Assembly (NCBI GenBank): GCA_021234155.1
Contig: JAJEKV010000062.1
Location: forward strand, 3,633,305 to 3,697,304
Length of the DNA stretch: 64,000 nt
Direction of reading: 5' to 3'
Origin: Isoetes taiwanensis
Taxonomy: Eukaryota; Streptophyta; Lycopodiopsida; Isoetales; Isoetaceae
Shown: positions 12,013 through 24,590 of the stretch, one piece after another
Numbering within the stretch: the stretch's first letter is position 1
Layout of the letters: each line of letters opens with the position of its first letter
Program-made: the position numbers and the translations under genes
The notes under the pieces: generated by a model
Databases searched by the model: none
What the model saw: the letters and a program-made list of their open reading frames with translations, nothing else
What the model was told of the DNA's origin: nothing

Positions 12013-15000
12013 ATGCCTGCAGAGAAGCCCGACAGGGCTGTTGCCCTTGATCTCTTCCTCAAGATTGGTCTGGACGAAAGAACTGCTCAAAATGCGGTAG
12101 CCAATGCCAAAGTGACAACTAACCTTCTTGGCGTAATCCGTGAGGTTAGTACTTCATTGCTGTTTCCTTACCTTCAAAGCATTTGGAAGCTTTTCATATA
12201 TTGTGTAATTCCTTTTATGTGTATACTTGGCCCTTTGTTCTATCAGGCTAATGTTGAGAACGGTTGCACAAGGGCTTGTGGGAATCTACTTTATACGGTA
12301 GGTTTTGTGCCATGATGGATTGCCAGATTCGTCCTTTCTTGTGGGTGCTATCCATTTCTTCTCATCTCAATTGCCCTTTGAGGTATTTTTCTTGATCGTA
12401 CTTGACCTTGTTTCCTCGTTATATAGGTGGCTACAAAATTCCCAAATAATGCATTAACGCATCGTCCTTTCCTCATATGTAATGTCATCTCTGAAAAGGT
12501 AAGTGTAATTTTCATTTTCAACTATTTTTCATTGTCAAGATGTGTTTTTAAGGTTCATAGACTTATTTTTTGATGAATAAAACTTAATCGTTCAGGAAAT
12601 TCTCTTTCAGAGCTAATTATATTTAGAACTGTTATAGGGCTGTGTATATAGCAATCTGTTAAGTATCACTGAGCATATAATGTCCTACAGATCAAGACTA
12701 ATACACAGTTAGAAGCAGCTTTTCAATATTTTAATTCGGTTGGATCTGATAGTTTTGACTCAAACGAGTTTGCACTTAAATGTGGAGTTGGTAAGCAAGA
12801 TTTTGAACTTGGTGTGAAGTTTAATCGAGGGGAATGGGGTTGAGTCAGTAACTAATAATTCTGCACATGAATGCAGGCATCGAAGTTTCTACAGAGGAAA
12901 TATCCATGGCTGTTAGGAACGTTATCAGAAGTAATATGGACCTTCTGATAGCTCAACGTTATCGTACAAATGGTGAATGTTACATTGATATCTTGGTGCA
13001 CGTTGGTGTTGCTGATAACTAAATTATATGATTTTTTTTGGCAGTTGGCCTGTTATTATCACAGGTCCGTGAACTTCAGCCTTGGTCAGATGGAAAAGTA
13101 GTGAAGGTAATTGTGTACCCTCATTTGCCTGATAGTATCCAAGCTGATTTTATGATCATGCTTTAATTGCAGGAGATTATGGACATTCAACTTAAGGATG
13201 TGCTTGGGGAGAGAACTCCCGAGGATGATGAAAAACCTACAAAGAAGAAAAAGGAAAAGAAGGCCAAACCTGAGGTGTGTCATGTTTGTCACAAATATAT
13301 TTGAGCTTCGAAAACATTTAATGTGTTATGAACCTTCTACAGGATACAAACGGTGCAATAGATGCCATTCAGAATGCAACTGCCACAATCTTAGAGGAAA
13401 CAGACCCTTATGCAATTTTTCCAAAGCCTCAGGATAATAATATTGTACGTAGCAAACTTAACATGCTTTTCAATCTTTATGATTTTAGACTTATGGTACT
13501 TGTCATGGATTGTTTTGCTTATATGCACTATAATTGTTCATTTCCATGCGCAACGTTATAATGACTTGGCAATGAGTTTGCATCTAATATGACCTGGTTT
13601 TTACTTCAGGCTAATTGTGCTACTTTTGCTGGTTTAAGTAGGTGCATACAGAAATCTTTTTCAGTGATGGTTCTATTTGGCGGCCGAGCAATTCCCGGGA
13701 AAGGTTGGAGAAGCATCTGAGAGAAACGGGTGGGAAGTTTGTGACGCGTTTTCCTCCAGAACCTAATGGTTATTTACATATTGGACATGCCAAGGTACCC
13801 TGCTTTTTGTTTTGTTAAGTTGGAAAAGGTACGGTAATACTTCAACGCACATTGTCCCCTATAAAAGGAAGGAAACAGAACTAGCCTGGTGCTTGTAACT
13901 GATACAGCACCTTAATATGGATTACCAGGCAAGAAATGAACAGCTTACAAATGAACTGGGGCAATAAACCTATTCACCCATTCATGGGGAGGTTGGATGA
14001 TATGCACACTGAACAGGATCAAAGCAGTCAGAAAGAGCATGCAAGGCAATATTGCTTTCCTTACAAGGAATAGGCTTCTTTTCAAAAGAACAGAGAGGAG
14101 AAATGTTTTGGAGTTTCTTTTGAAAGAGCAGTAAACACTTCCGTATCGGAATAGACATGCGGTCATATGGCAACGATCTGGGGATATCACTTTCTCCTAG
14201 TTCGTCCAACATTTGTAACCTTCTTGAGTAGACATTAGTGATCTTTGTCTTCCTTGTTCTTTTTTACTCAAATGAGTGAGCGATTCATTTACTCTTTTGC
14301 ATTTATTGTTTCAGGCTATGTTTATAGACTTTGGTTTGGCCAAAGAATATGGTGGGAACTGTTATTTAAGGTATTTTTTTCCCTTTCTTAGTTTTTGTTA
14401 CGAATTCCACTCTGAAATCAGTTAAGTTCTTACTCTAGCACACAGCAGGGAAAAGGCAAAACTCTCCACCCAACCATAGAATCCTTAGATTCTCCCCCGA
14501 GCAGAGAGAGACAGCAAAAACCCAATGGCCAAAAGTCACGTCCCTTCCTTCAAGGTCACTTCCCTATTCATATGTCCACTTTTCTATTAATAAGTCTATC
14601 CAAGGCACAGTGGTGTACACTACTTAGTATTAGCCTACTTAGTATTAGCCTGACTAATACCTCTTGGGGTCCTCCCAAGGCTGAGCTTTATGCTCTAATC
14701 TGTCTACACAGATCTCGGTGACTGTTACTTAACCAGATTCTTACTCAGAATCGTAACAGCCCACCGGGGTAAAAGACAACTGTCCTCAGTTGTCGGAACC
14801 TCCAGCAGTGCCAGACGGTCCAGCCTCATATAAGATAGGCCTCCCACTTTCAGCTGATAGAAAAACTTCCCTATAAGCTTCCAACAAAGGAAGATAATCT
14901 TGGAAGAATTCTTCTTTCTTCCATTCTGCTTCTGTGTGGGGTATATTTTGATACTTTACCAAGTATCGACGTCGTTGTCCCTTTCCAACGAATCTTCCTC

Positions 15001-18000
15001 ATTACCAACCCTTGCACCCTTTGTGCAACCACGACCCTTTCGAGCATCCAACATCAGAGAATCTTGTGGAAATCCCTCGCTTACCAATGGAACTTGATTC
15101 TTTGAAACATCGAATGCCATCTCAAGTTTTTTCTTCTGTTTTTGTAAACCAGACCCTTCAGGCATACCTTTTCCAAGGCCATCATCCTTTTCTGGCAGAA
15201 CTTCCAAGGACTGTCCAGACGACTTCTTAAAACGTCGGCGTGAAGCGCTCGACCCCTCACCAGCAGGTAAATCCATGTCTTCCGCTCAGATTGTGTGCAG
15301 ACTTCGCTTCCAATTACCACCTCTCAGTGAAAGCACCACTGTTACGAATTCCACTCTGAAATCAGTTAAGTTCTTACTCTAGCACACAGCAGGGAAAAGG
15401 CAAAACTCTCCACCCAACCATAGAATCCTTAGATTCTCCCCCGAGCAGAGAGAGACAGCAAAAACCCAATGGCCAAAAGTCACGTCCCTTCCTTCAACGT
15501 CACTTCCCTATTCATATGTCCACTTTTCTATTAATAAGTCCTCTTCTCTATTTATAAGCTGTGCTCTCTCTTTAGCCTTTTTCCCTCTGGCCTTAATTGG
15601 CTGCCTTTTTGCCAAAGGCATCTTGTAAGAACCAACGTATGTTTGGGGTCATGACTCCCAACACATACGGCTTGACCATCAGACCCTCCTCTGATGCCAT
15701 GTCCCTATGGACGATCTGCCTATCCAAGGCACAGTGGTGTACACTACTTAGTATTAGCCTGACTAATACCTCTTGGGGCGCTAGGCTCCTCCCAAGGCTG
15801 AGCTTTATGCTCTAATCTGTCTACACAGATCTCGGTGACTGTTACTTAACCAGATTCTTACTCAGAATCGTAACAGTTTTATTGCATATTTTACTTTGAT
15901 ATGATTGAACCATGCGTGTGCTGTGGAGCCCGTCTAATTTCTAAGTGGCGTTCCCATCCAAAACTATAAAGAATTAAGCCCACTGATATTTTTATCAAGA
16001 GGCGGATTTATTTATTTAAAAAATGCAATGCTCAAACTGAATATTACTTCGTTCTGTTGCTGATGAAGGTGCTTTATTGTCCTCTTCACAGATATGATGA
16101 TACAAATCCTGATGCTGAAAAAAAAGAATACATAGACCACATTCAAGAAATTGTTCATTGGGTTGGATGGGAACCCTATAAGGTTCTGAAATTCTCAGGA
16201 TTGCATGCAATTTTAACTAAGGCAGAGCACTGAGGTTCCTTTCTCATGCTTGATGCAGATAACATACAGTAGTGAATATTTCCAGGAGCTCTATGAACTG
16301 GCTCTTGAACTAATCAAGCGGGGTTATGCATATGTTGACCACCAGGTGAGGACCAAGTGGAGATCTGTTCTGAGCAGCTTTTGCTTAAGGTTCAGTGCAA
16401 TGCCTGCTTGCTGCAGATTCATTGGTCTGACATATCTGCATCTAAATACTGTATCATTTTTTACCCCCAGCGATGGTGACTATGGTAGTACGCACATGCC
16501 AAATATACTCTGTAGTTTTTGGTCGCTTAAGTTCATTCACAACTTGTTAATGTAATAATTTGAAAAAGTCTTATTTGAAAGGTAGAAATAGTGTTCTTAA
16601 AATTCACCACCCTTGATCCTCTTTAAGAGTGTTTCGTCTTTTTATGGCCCCTGAAATAAAAGTGTATGCCTGTTTTAGACTTATTTAAAGGGTCTCATGC
16701 CTCAGGGTAGATTGAAACAAATCAAAGCTCCTTGCTGATCCTGGCAACCTGTGGAATGGTCTTTTCTTTGTCTTAAGTAGGAGGGCTCATCTTAGTATTG
16801 CGAAAGAGTAAAAGCACCATGTAGGAAATAATGTCAGGTGGTTAAAGGGAGATTTTTAAATGAAAATTGGAAGATTACATGGTAAAGTTGTAGATGCTGT
16901 TGTTGTTATATCACTTTGTATTTCTAATAAAAGGATCTTTTTTTCAGACTCCGGACGAGATAAAGGAGTATAGAGAGAAAAAGTGGGATAGCCCCTGGAG
17001 AAATAGGCCTATTGCCGAATCGTTAAAGTTGTTCAATGATATGAAACGGGGAATGCTTGATGAGGGAACAGCCACTCTTCGGATGAAACAAGATATGAAG
17101 AATGAAAACTTCAATATGTTGGACCTTATTGCATATCGTATAAAGGTTTTCAGTTTTCGCAAAAGTTGAAAAACTTAGAGAAAAGCTTCTAATTGTGTGT
17201 TATTGACTGGGAAATAATATTCATGCAGTTTACTCCACATCCTCATGCTGGAGATAAGTGGTGTATTTATCCTAGTTATGACTACACCCATTGCATTGTT
17301 GACTCCCTCGAGAATGTTACGCATTCGGTATTTCCTCTTCGCATGTAGCACAATGAAGACACACTTTATTGTTAGGGAGAAGAACCTTAAAGAAAAGAAC
17401 TCTCTGTATGCTTTTATAATCAAAGCTCTGGCTATGCATTTATTTCTTCTTTATCTCTTAAGTACATCTGTTGTGGATTCCAGCTTTGTACCCTCGAGTT
17501 TGAATCACGTCGAGCATCGTATTATTGGTTACTTGAGGCATTGGACCTCTATCTCCCATATGTTTGGGAGTATTCACGGCTGAGTATGACACATACTGTG
17601 CTATCGAAGAGGAAGGTGCATTTAATATCTCCAAATGACCATTTGGCTCGACTTTAATATTTATGGACACTAATAGCATATTATGGCAGCTCAACCATAT
17701 AGTAACAGGTGGTTTTGTAAATGGATGGGATGATCCTAGGCTGATGACATTGTCGGGGCTCAGAAGAAGGGGGGCAACGCCTGAATCTATAAATGCATTC
17801 TGTCGTGGGATAGGAATTACAAGAAGGTAGCTGGACTATTTTCATGTTTTCACTGATCATATCCATCCTCTTAGTATCTCGTCCATGTCTGCTTAACTGG
17901 TCCAGCATAGTTGACTGTCAGACATTTGGCTTTGGGCCCTAAATTCCTTAGTTCAACCTTTTAATCTTTCGCCTCTCACTCTCTTGGCAGTGACAACTTG

Positions 18001-19108
18001 ATTAGAGCTGAGCTGCTGGAGCACTATATTAGGGACGATCTAAATCGAAATTCACCAAGAACTATGGTGGTGCTTTCACCTTTGAAGGTAACATTTTCAG
18101 GGTTATCTCCCAAGCACTGCTATTGAGTCTGCTTCCATTTTAGGTGGTAATAGACAACTTTGAAGAAGGTAAAGTAGAGATAGTAGAAGGGAGAAAGTGG
18201 CCAGATGGCGATCCTTCAGCTACCTATCAGGTAAGATAACATTGTGGATTTGAATTGTGTCATATATTTAGTGACTGCTGATTTAAAGTTTCTGTATGTT
18301 ATAGATACCATTTACACGTGTAGTTTATATAGAGAAGTCTGATTTTCGTTTGAAAGATTCAAAAGATTATTATGGTCTTGCACTTGGAAAGACGGTATTA
18401 TTGAGGTCAGTAGCCATATTGCAGGAGATTGTGGCAATTTGTCGATTGCATATCATAATTATATCTTATCTACTTGGTATTTTGACAGATATGCATATCC
18501 TATCAAATGTTGCGATATTGTCACTAATGATCATAACGAAGTTATTGAGATTCATGCAATTTATGATCCCAACAAGAGCACTAAACCGAAGGTTTGGATC
18601 CACTATCTTTATTCCCTCTATTTTACCCACTGATTTTTTCCTTGTTTGCAGGGGGTTTTGCATTGGGTTGCAGAGCCTTCTCCGGGCATTGATCCACTTC
18701 GTATTGAAGCCCGTTTGTTTGACAAGTTGTTCAACTCTGAGGTATAAAAAAACTATGTTTATGTCTGACCATTGCTATAAGACCGCTCATGCATTCTGTC
18801 AATTTTGCAGAACCCAGGGGAATTAGATAACTGGTTAAATGATCTCAATCCAAGGTCGCTTGAAATCATCAGAGGAGCATTTGCCACACCTACTTTGGCA
18901 CATGCCAAGCTGGGAGATGCTTTCCAGTTCGAGAGGACAGGTTTACTTGCGTTGTGGTTATATCTCTCTGTTTTGGTTCTAATTTTGGTGATGTCTTTTT
19001 GTTGTTGCAGGATACTTCTGTGTTGACAAAGATAGCGGGCCAGAAAATCTCGTATTCAACAGGACCGTTACGTTAAAATCCTCATATCCAAGGGACTTCA
19101 AATTGTAG
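12013..19108 (+). CDS. Cytosolic glutaminyl-tRNA synthetase (EC 6.1.1.18), 23 exons, complete
   Basis: It charges tRNA-Gln with glutamine in the cytosol using ATP (class I synthetase). Exons: 12013-12144, 12247-12297, 12427-12498, 12691-12790, 12877-12972, 13045-13106, 13173-13274, 13343-13444, 13642-13794, 14315-14370, 16092-16182, 16259-16345, 16948-17145, 17229-17327, 17484-17615, 17690-17826, 17991-18087, 18144-18230, 18305-18405, 18489-18591, 18652-18741, 18811-18940, 19011-19108. They total 2376 bp, an unbroken 791-residue frame, the usual plant length. Residues 1-190 form the eukaryote-specific N-terminal tRNA-binding domain, followed by a lysine-rich linker (192-205). The HIGH signature is in [14 protein letters not shown] (285-288) and the KMSKS equivalent is VLSKRK (506-511). 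The anticodon-binding beta-barrels end at PRDFKL. All introns inferred are GT-AG. The ATG at 12013 opens the conserved [20 protein letters not shown]-type start; upstream codons lack an ATG. Intron 10 holds an LTR element. Confidence 0.97.
14396..14758 (-). repeat. Left LTR (363 bp, internally deleted)
   Basis: Nearly identical to 15340-15875 at both ends. After AATAAGTC it jumps directly to TATCCAAGGCACAGTGG, missing about 170 bp. It also carries an extra copy of CTTAGTATTAGCCT. Confidence 0.92.
14956..15276 (-). CDS. Short ORF inside the intronic LTR element (possible gag remnant)
   Basis: It reads 106 codons in the sense direction of the element. The product is rich in Lys, Arg, Glu and Gly and contains no zinc knuckle, protease or reverse transcriptase motif. 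TRIM or TR-GAG elements sometimes keep such a short gag-like ORF. The homology is not recognised, and the assignment rests on position between primer-binding site and LTR. Confidence 0.35.
   Translation of the reverse strand: MDLPAGEGSSASRRRFKKSSGQSLEVLPEKDDGLGKGMPEGSGLQKQKKKLEMAFDVSKNQVPLVSEGFPQDSLMLDARKGRGCTKGARVGNEEDSLERDNDVDTW
15340..15875 (-). repeat. Right LTR (536 bp, full length)
   Basis: This is the reference copy for the element. On the minus strand it is the 5' LTR next to the presumed primer-binding site. The end TAACA abuts GTTTT, the right half of the target duplication. Confidence 0.92.
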
Positions 19109-19440
19109 TGACCATCTTAGTGATTCTAATATCTGTTGTGCATTGAGTGTTCACTGTCCAATGTACACATGTCCACTATTCAATGTACAGCCAATTAATC
19201 AGGGAATATATGAATCAACAGGTGAGTGTATTAAATAGGAAAACCAGCCAATTCAAGGATTATATCATCCAGAGAATCTTCAAATATAAAGACTTATACG
19301 GACATAATTTATATCTTTGTTTATTCTTGAATTTGATGTTGTCATTTTTAGAACATTAGGAGGAAGCGGCAAGGACCATTGTTGTCTTCACAGTCTGGTT
19401 CTGCAACCGCTTCTAGATTCTTAACCTAATCAACCATTGC
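19109..19440 (+). other. 3' flank of the synthetase gene, possible 3' UTR or terminal exon scrap
   Basis: After the stop there is an open stretch ending AATCAACAG/GTGAGT (about 19220) and, after an AG at 19352, a short open stretch reading NIRRKRQGPLLSSQSGS that stops at TAA (about 19428). This looks like spliced sequence and may be an intron in the 3' UTR or a gene fragment. No family is recognised. Confidence 0.25.
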
Positions 19441-21535
19441 CCACCATTGGATCGCACCATGGTTGTATTGTGTAACTTCTCGGATATTCTTTCCAAAGAA
19501 TAATTCTTTTTGAAGGATATTCAAATGATTATATCTGCATGGCTCTGTTTCGTATCTATTTTAGCTCTGCCAGATCTTTCATCTGTGCCTTATGGATATG
19601 GCAAACGAGTCTTGTAGTAATATCTGGTGCTTAAGAAACAAGCAAGTCGGGGCTCTTTTTTTGCCAAAAAAAATGGGTCGATTTATGCATGTCTTATCCC
19701 ATCCAAGTTTTAATTTGAGCAAGGGGATTTTCCACGAAATTTGAAGAAATTTGAAAGAAATCTCAAGAATTTGAGAGAGAGATAGATGAGGAAACTATAT
19801 ATTCTCTATTATAGCTACAATACTAAGCTTCACTCCATCCTTGCCATTCACCTTGCCTGAGTTTGGGTTTGGCCAGTGTTTGCAATAGTTTGATCAACGG
19901 TCTGATGTTTGGCGGTGTGTTTTGACCCGATCTTTAACGTTAGGTGTGTCTTGCACGAAATCTAAGAGAATCTTTCAAGAAACTATTGAGATCCTTCATT
20001 GAATGACTTTGAATTTAAGTTATAGTGTATAACATGAGTTCGTATTCTGCGAACTTTACCTTGGCTCTTATAGTTTAATTCAAATTTAGTTTGATCTTGA
20101 CCACTAGGATAACTGACTCGCAATGCAACTTTGACTTTCAGCCCCCTTTACTTCGTGAGTACAATTCTTACTAAAATCTTTATGCTTAAAGTTTCATACA
20201 AAGTCCAATTTGTCTAAAGACATTACACAGTTTTAATGCAATTTAACGAACAATATATCTTATTGAACGCCGTATCGAATGCAGTGCCAATGGCACCACA
20301 TTACTTTCTTGTAAGCTATATATTGATGCTTCTTGTCATTCACTCATGGCATCAACATCAAATTTATAGTACCCGTCTATTCTGGTGAACTCCTAAAATA
20401 ACCACACCATTGTATAACCTTTAACAAAAATTTCTAGTCACCAATCTGTTCTGGTGGAGTCATAAAACAACCACATCATTGTGTGGACTGCACCTACACC
20501 ATTGTGTAACCTGAACGAAATATTTTTTGTATCCATCCGTCTGTTCTTGTGGAGTCACCTAAAACAACCACACCATTGTGTAACCCATAATGAACATTTA
20601 CTCGTCTACTCTTGTTGAATCATAAACCAATCACACCACCGTGTCACATGAAAGAGTATAAAAAACACTCCATGATGTAGCCTTCAACAATGGTGTGAAA
20701 ATGGTATTGACCTCAAAACAAACCTATGGGATCTCTTTTATTTTAGAAAAAAGGTTTTGTTACATAAAAATGTCATGATCCGACATTTTCACTAACATTT
20801 GCAGTAAAAACATTCGTGCTAATGCACCTAGTTACAAGACCCAAGATCTTATTAGGTCTATTCCAGTCATAATAAAAAATCCATGTTGAGGTAATGTAAT
20901 CCCTCCTATACCCACTTCAGCAGAATTTTTTTATGGTGGCTTCATGACCTTTTGCTCACCTCGGGGTCATAACCACTAAAATAATACTACTTACCTCATG
21001 GCATAAACCAGATAAGGATATGTAGGCCTTAATAATCAATTGCAAACATTAACCTTTATTCTTTAAACATGGGTCTTTGTAGAGGCATAGAGGCACCTAA
21101 GTTTGAGATTTTTACCCTATAACTATCCTGGGAAGTCTTAGGTACATTAGCTTCAACTGACTAATAAAAACACAATAGGAAAGAACAGAGATTTTAATGA
21201 GCAATAAATTTGAAATAAAGTGTTGCAAAAAACACTAAGATGTAAAGGCAAAAGTTGATGGCTTGCACAACTAATGGTCCAAGGTCCAAGCAGAATTGAT
21301 CCACTACAGAAACACACCTATAGAACATAGTAACCCTATAAGCCTATGCAATGTACAAAATATAGATAAAGGATTCATAAGAGTTTAAATTCCATTGTTG
21401 CAACAATACAACGACAGATTATTCAAGGCTTCACCATCTTCTATGTAAATATTGCACCAGTATTCCTTGCAAAAGAGGAGCAACTGCCGTGTAAGAAACT
21501 ATCGAAAAACTTTAGAGCAAAATATGCCGCAAAAG
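19441..21535. other. AT-rich intergenic spacer
   Basis: No gene is supported on either strand. It contains one degenerate tandem repeat at 20376-20652. Confidence 0.45.
20376..20652. repeat. Degenerate tandem repeat, four copies of about 65-90 bp
   Basis: Each copy runs from TCTGTTCTGGTGGAGTCA-like through AAAACAACCACACCATTGTG-like sequence (starts near 20376, 20447, 20530 and 20606). Copies differ in length and many bases, so the array is old. Confidence 0.65.
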
Positions 21536-21559
21536 AGAATATAGAATAGAATAGAATAT
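21536..21559 (-). repeat. Simple-repeat tail of the LINE
   Basis: On the minus strand the LINE ends in TATTCTATTCTATTC-like repeats, the usual kind of tail left by target-primed reverse transcription. Confidence 0.7.
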
Positions 21560-23455
21560 GATTTTATCGTCCACGGAGACCAACTGGCCTATGGGATCCA
21601 AGTACAAAAGAGAGCGTGATATTACTACCGGGATTAAAAACCCCCCCCAGAAGGGTTTGGAGGAAAAACCTTAGTAGCAATAAGGATGCTTATACATAAT
21701 CACAAGTACAGCTAAGGTTAATGTCGGACGGGGGCATAAGCGGAGTCAGCGTATCCATTACCTCACGGAGGCACGATCCCAACAAGCCCTCTGAGGGTGC
21801 TCATTAGCTCATGCAAGGCGATGGGGCACAACTAACCAGAAACATCACGAGAGGCAGGATATCTTTGTCTGTTGGGGCGGACGGAGGCGTGACTTTCATC
21901 CTCAATGGCCTGTTGGCGGCATTGGCGGACTCTGTCCTCCGCGGCTCTCGAATCCATCTCCCTGTCTCAATGCGGAGGTGGTGTGCACTGTCTTGAATGG
22001 AAGCAATCACCTGCGGCTTTTCATGGGTAGATAGGTGCATAGGTAGTGGTGTGGGCCCTACCGTGAGCATGGGATTAACACAGCGTCGATAATTTGCCAC
22101 CTTGACATGTGACGGGGCCTCTGCATCCCAAAGCTTGGCCATGAAGCAAGCATCAAATCTTGCTTCAAGGCGGCGTTCCTTCGGTGTATGCAGCGGTCCC
22201 ATCGTGTGCACGCACATTCCATAGCGAGAACCACTTGGGCTTGCTTGTCTTTCAGCCGGGGCTTTAGTCATTGCGGGCCCCATAGCTTGCCAAAGCAAGG
22301 TTAGGCGCCGGGCTTCATCCATAGCCACCACCTTCTGAGGAAGTAAATAATGTGGCGTTCAGTGCAGCCCTTTGTAATGGAAGGCTTTGTCTCACGGAGC
22401 AAGATCGATATGGGACCGTGTGGATTTCACTCATTGCGGGCCAAGAAGGCCTTACGTACTGCTCTAGATCATTCCAAGTGGTGAGGGATATCTTTGGCCC
22501 CCCCATACGCCCCCATAGAGGAATTTGGTTCAACCAAGGCCCACTGAACAAGTGTGCTGGTGACCCCATGCATCTGACTCGCCTGCCCTGGTATTTGTTG
22601 TTTTGCATTGCATCTGAGGGCTTTCCGACTGCGGTGACCCATAACACGATGGATGCATCGGTGTGTGGTAGTAGAAAATTCAATGCCCAAATACTTATAA
22701 GGTGAGCCACCTCCACTACACGCCCCTGGTAAGTGAATGAGGGAAAGGCGTGGGTCTTGGGATGATGGGACCGGCTGACACCCTTGTCTTGCCAAGTTAA
22801 CTCTCATGTCGGTGAATTGGCGGAAAGTGTCCAAAAGCATCGGGTGGCGTTGCATGTCCTCTACGGGGTATATGCGGCAGTCAACATCATCGGCATATAT
22901 GAGTTGCGGATTATGTGGTGCATCAGCGGCGCCTCAGGTGCTTTCGGCTAGCCATTCTTCTAGCTGGTCAATGTACAAGCGAAGGCGTCGGGGATAGAGG
23001 CAGCCTTTGGCGCACCCCAATGCTACTAACAACGGGCTCCCCGGCGGTGTGAGGCGGCAGGAGCAAGCCTGCGTATATATGCGCATATAGCATTACGCAA
23101 GTCGACGGGGGTCCCTAGGCGTCTCAATCTATCCCACAACTTATCAGAGGCAGCGTGTCCAAAAGCCTTGCGCGAAATCCACAAAACAGCGATGCATGCG
23201 GCGTCGATTCGGCTATCCTCTATGAGTGTTCGCTGAGTGAAGATATGGTCAATAGTAGAATAGGAGGGCGAGAAGCACACTGCGTGAAACCCGCACTTCT
23301 CCATCCTCGCCCAAAGTGTCAATGCGGCTCAGAATCGACAAGCAACTTGGCAAAGAGCAGGCCCGACCATAATGGTGCGATGGTTGGTTTTTTGTGGGGT
23401 CCCCACTTTGTATATGGGCACAACTCTCTTGGTAGTCGGTCTTGGGGAAGCCTAA
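21536..23455 (-). mobile_element. 5'-truncated LINE (non-LTR retrotransposon) relic
   Basis: Minus-strand frames give reverse-transcriptase motifs in the correct order. Near 23400 there is KTNHRTIMVGPAL (fingers region, as in LINE NHRTIM). Near 23280-23150 there is FSPSYSTIDHIFTQRTLIE then FRKAFGHAASDKLWDRL (variants of the D...KAFD block). Near 23010-22980 a PLSPT block is followed by LYIDQLEEWLAES after a frameshift. LIYADDVD, the catalytic YADD box, lies near 22900, and YLGIEF follows near 22690. Distal frames (22331-21804) cover the thumb and C-terminal part. The 3' end is CTCCGTGGACGATAAAATC followed by a (TATTC)n-type tail at 21536-21559. The N-terminal endonuclease part is missing. Several frameshifts show it is dead. 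Confidence 0.88.
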
Positions 23456-23659
23456 AACCCCAAAACATTCTCAATTTAATTTCAATAGTTTGTGAGAGAG
23501 ATCCTTTTGCACTAGGAAATTTACCTTTACAAAACAAAGAGAGCATGAAATATGCGTATTAAATGGAAAATGCAAAATGGTAGCATATTGTGACTATCTA
23601 TGAATACGGTTGTTATTTACATATTAAGATTCAAATTAGGCATTACGGAGGTAATGATA

Positions 23660-23880
23660 TTTTATTATCAAAAATTAGAAAAAGGGCCTAGCCTAATGGA
23701 GAGCCCTTTTCTTTTCCATTATTCTCGGCTTCGGCTAAGGCCCGGCGTCGGTATGGACATCTTTGACACTATTCCTCATTTCGTGGTAGGGAGGCCTTGT
23801 CTCGGTCTGGAGAAAAGCATGCCTACCCATGTTACTCCCATCTATGGGGACCTTCTAAAGTATCACCCATGAGTTTCTTT
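23660..23880. repeat. Composite repeat module C, first copy
   Basis: Contains AAAAGGGCC...CCCTTTTCTTTT, then GCTAAGGCCCGGCGTCGG and ACAAAAGCATGCCTACCCATGTTACTCCCATC-type sequence. All of these recur at 25500-25870, 26050-26170, 27788-28090 and 35056-35740. Confidence 0.75.
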
Positions 23881-24590
23881 TGCACTGATCGCTCAACCTC
23901 GACTTGGCACGACCTTGACTTGGATATATGCACACCCATGCATGCACCCATGAGGACTCATGCACACCCATGAGGACCATACCACATCTACACCCATGAG
24001 GACCTTTACCACATTTACAACTCGGCACTCATTCCTTGGCATCATACATCACATAGCTTAGACATCTCTACTACCAACACCTAGTACCAATTCCAAAGTA
24101 TCACGCTACCACCTATTGCCAATTCTAAAGTATCACCTATTGAGGAGTTTACTCACACCTACTGTTGATTCCAAAGTACCAACCATGAAGAGCCTCGGTT
24201 TGGACAAAAGCACAGGGCTAGCCCTTTTGCACTGACTTGAAGTAGTAGCTTAATCACACCTATTATCAATTCCAAAGTATCACCTATGAAAAGCTGATGT
24301 CTATATCCATATTACTCACATCTACTACAATTTCAAGGTATCACCCAAGTGGAGCTTGCACACACCAACGCCTACTACTGATTCCAAAGTATTACCCACT
24401 AGGAACTTACTCAAACCTGCTACCAATTCCAAAGTCCCATCCATGAGAAGCTGACTCATACCTACTACCAATTCCCAAGTATCACACACGAGGAGCTTAC
24501 TCATCCAATTCTAAAGCATCACCCATGCGGAGCTTACTCCCACCTACTACCGTTTCTGAAGTATTGCCTATTATGAGAATTCTTGGATTG
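23880..24590. repeat. Module A array 1 (about 45-bp units)
   Basis: Degenerate tandem units of the type CCAATTCCAAAGTATCACCC then ATGAGGAGCTTACTCACACCTACTA, about 45 bp per unit. More than a dozen copies. No coding meaning. Confidence 0.85.

Larger units (their letters stand above)
14396..15875 (-). mobile_element. Small non-autonomous LTR retrotransposon in intron 10, antisense
   Basis: Two direct repeats, 14396-14758 and 15340-15875, both begin TGTTACGAATTCC and end CAGAATCGTAACA, as LTRs do (TG...CA, 7-bp inverted ends). The element is flanked by the 5-bp duplication GTTTT (14391-14395 and 15876-15880). The left LTR has lost about 170 bp present in the right LTR and gained a short duplication. 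Read on the minus strand, the LTR end is followed by GTGGTGCTTTCACTGAGAG, a plausible primer-binding site starting TGG, and the other LTR is preceded by a G-rich CCCCGGTGGGC tract. The 581-bp interior has a minus-strand ORF of about 106 codons (14956-15276), charged and lysine-rich, perhaps a gag scrap. No pol is present, so mobilisation would depend on another element. Confidence 0.93.

Noticed and set aside
14901-15230. Plus-strand ORFs inside the intronic LTR element
   Set aside because: The primer-binding site and G-rich tract place the element on the minus strand, so these are antisense shadows.
19147-19359. Small gene downstream of the synthetase
   Set aside because: Short, no recognised homology; better kept as a possible spliced 3' UTR or fragment.
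23880-24590. Possible CRISPR-like array
   Set aside because: Repeats are degenerate, directly adjacent and without unique spacers, in a plant nuclear context.
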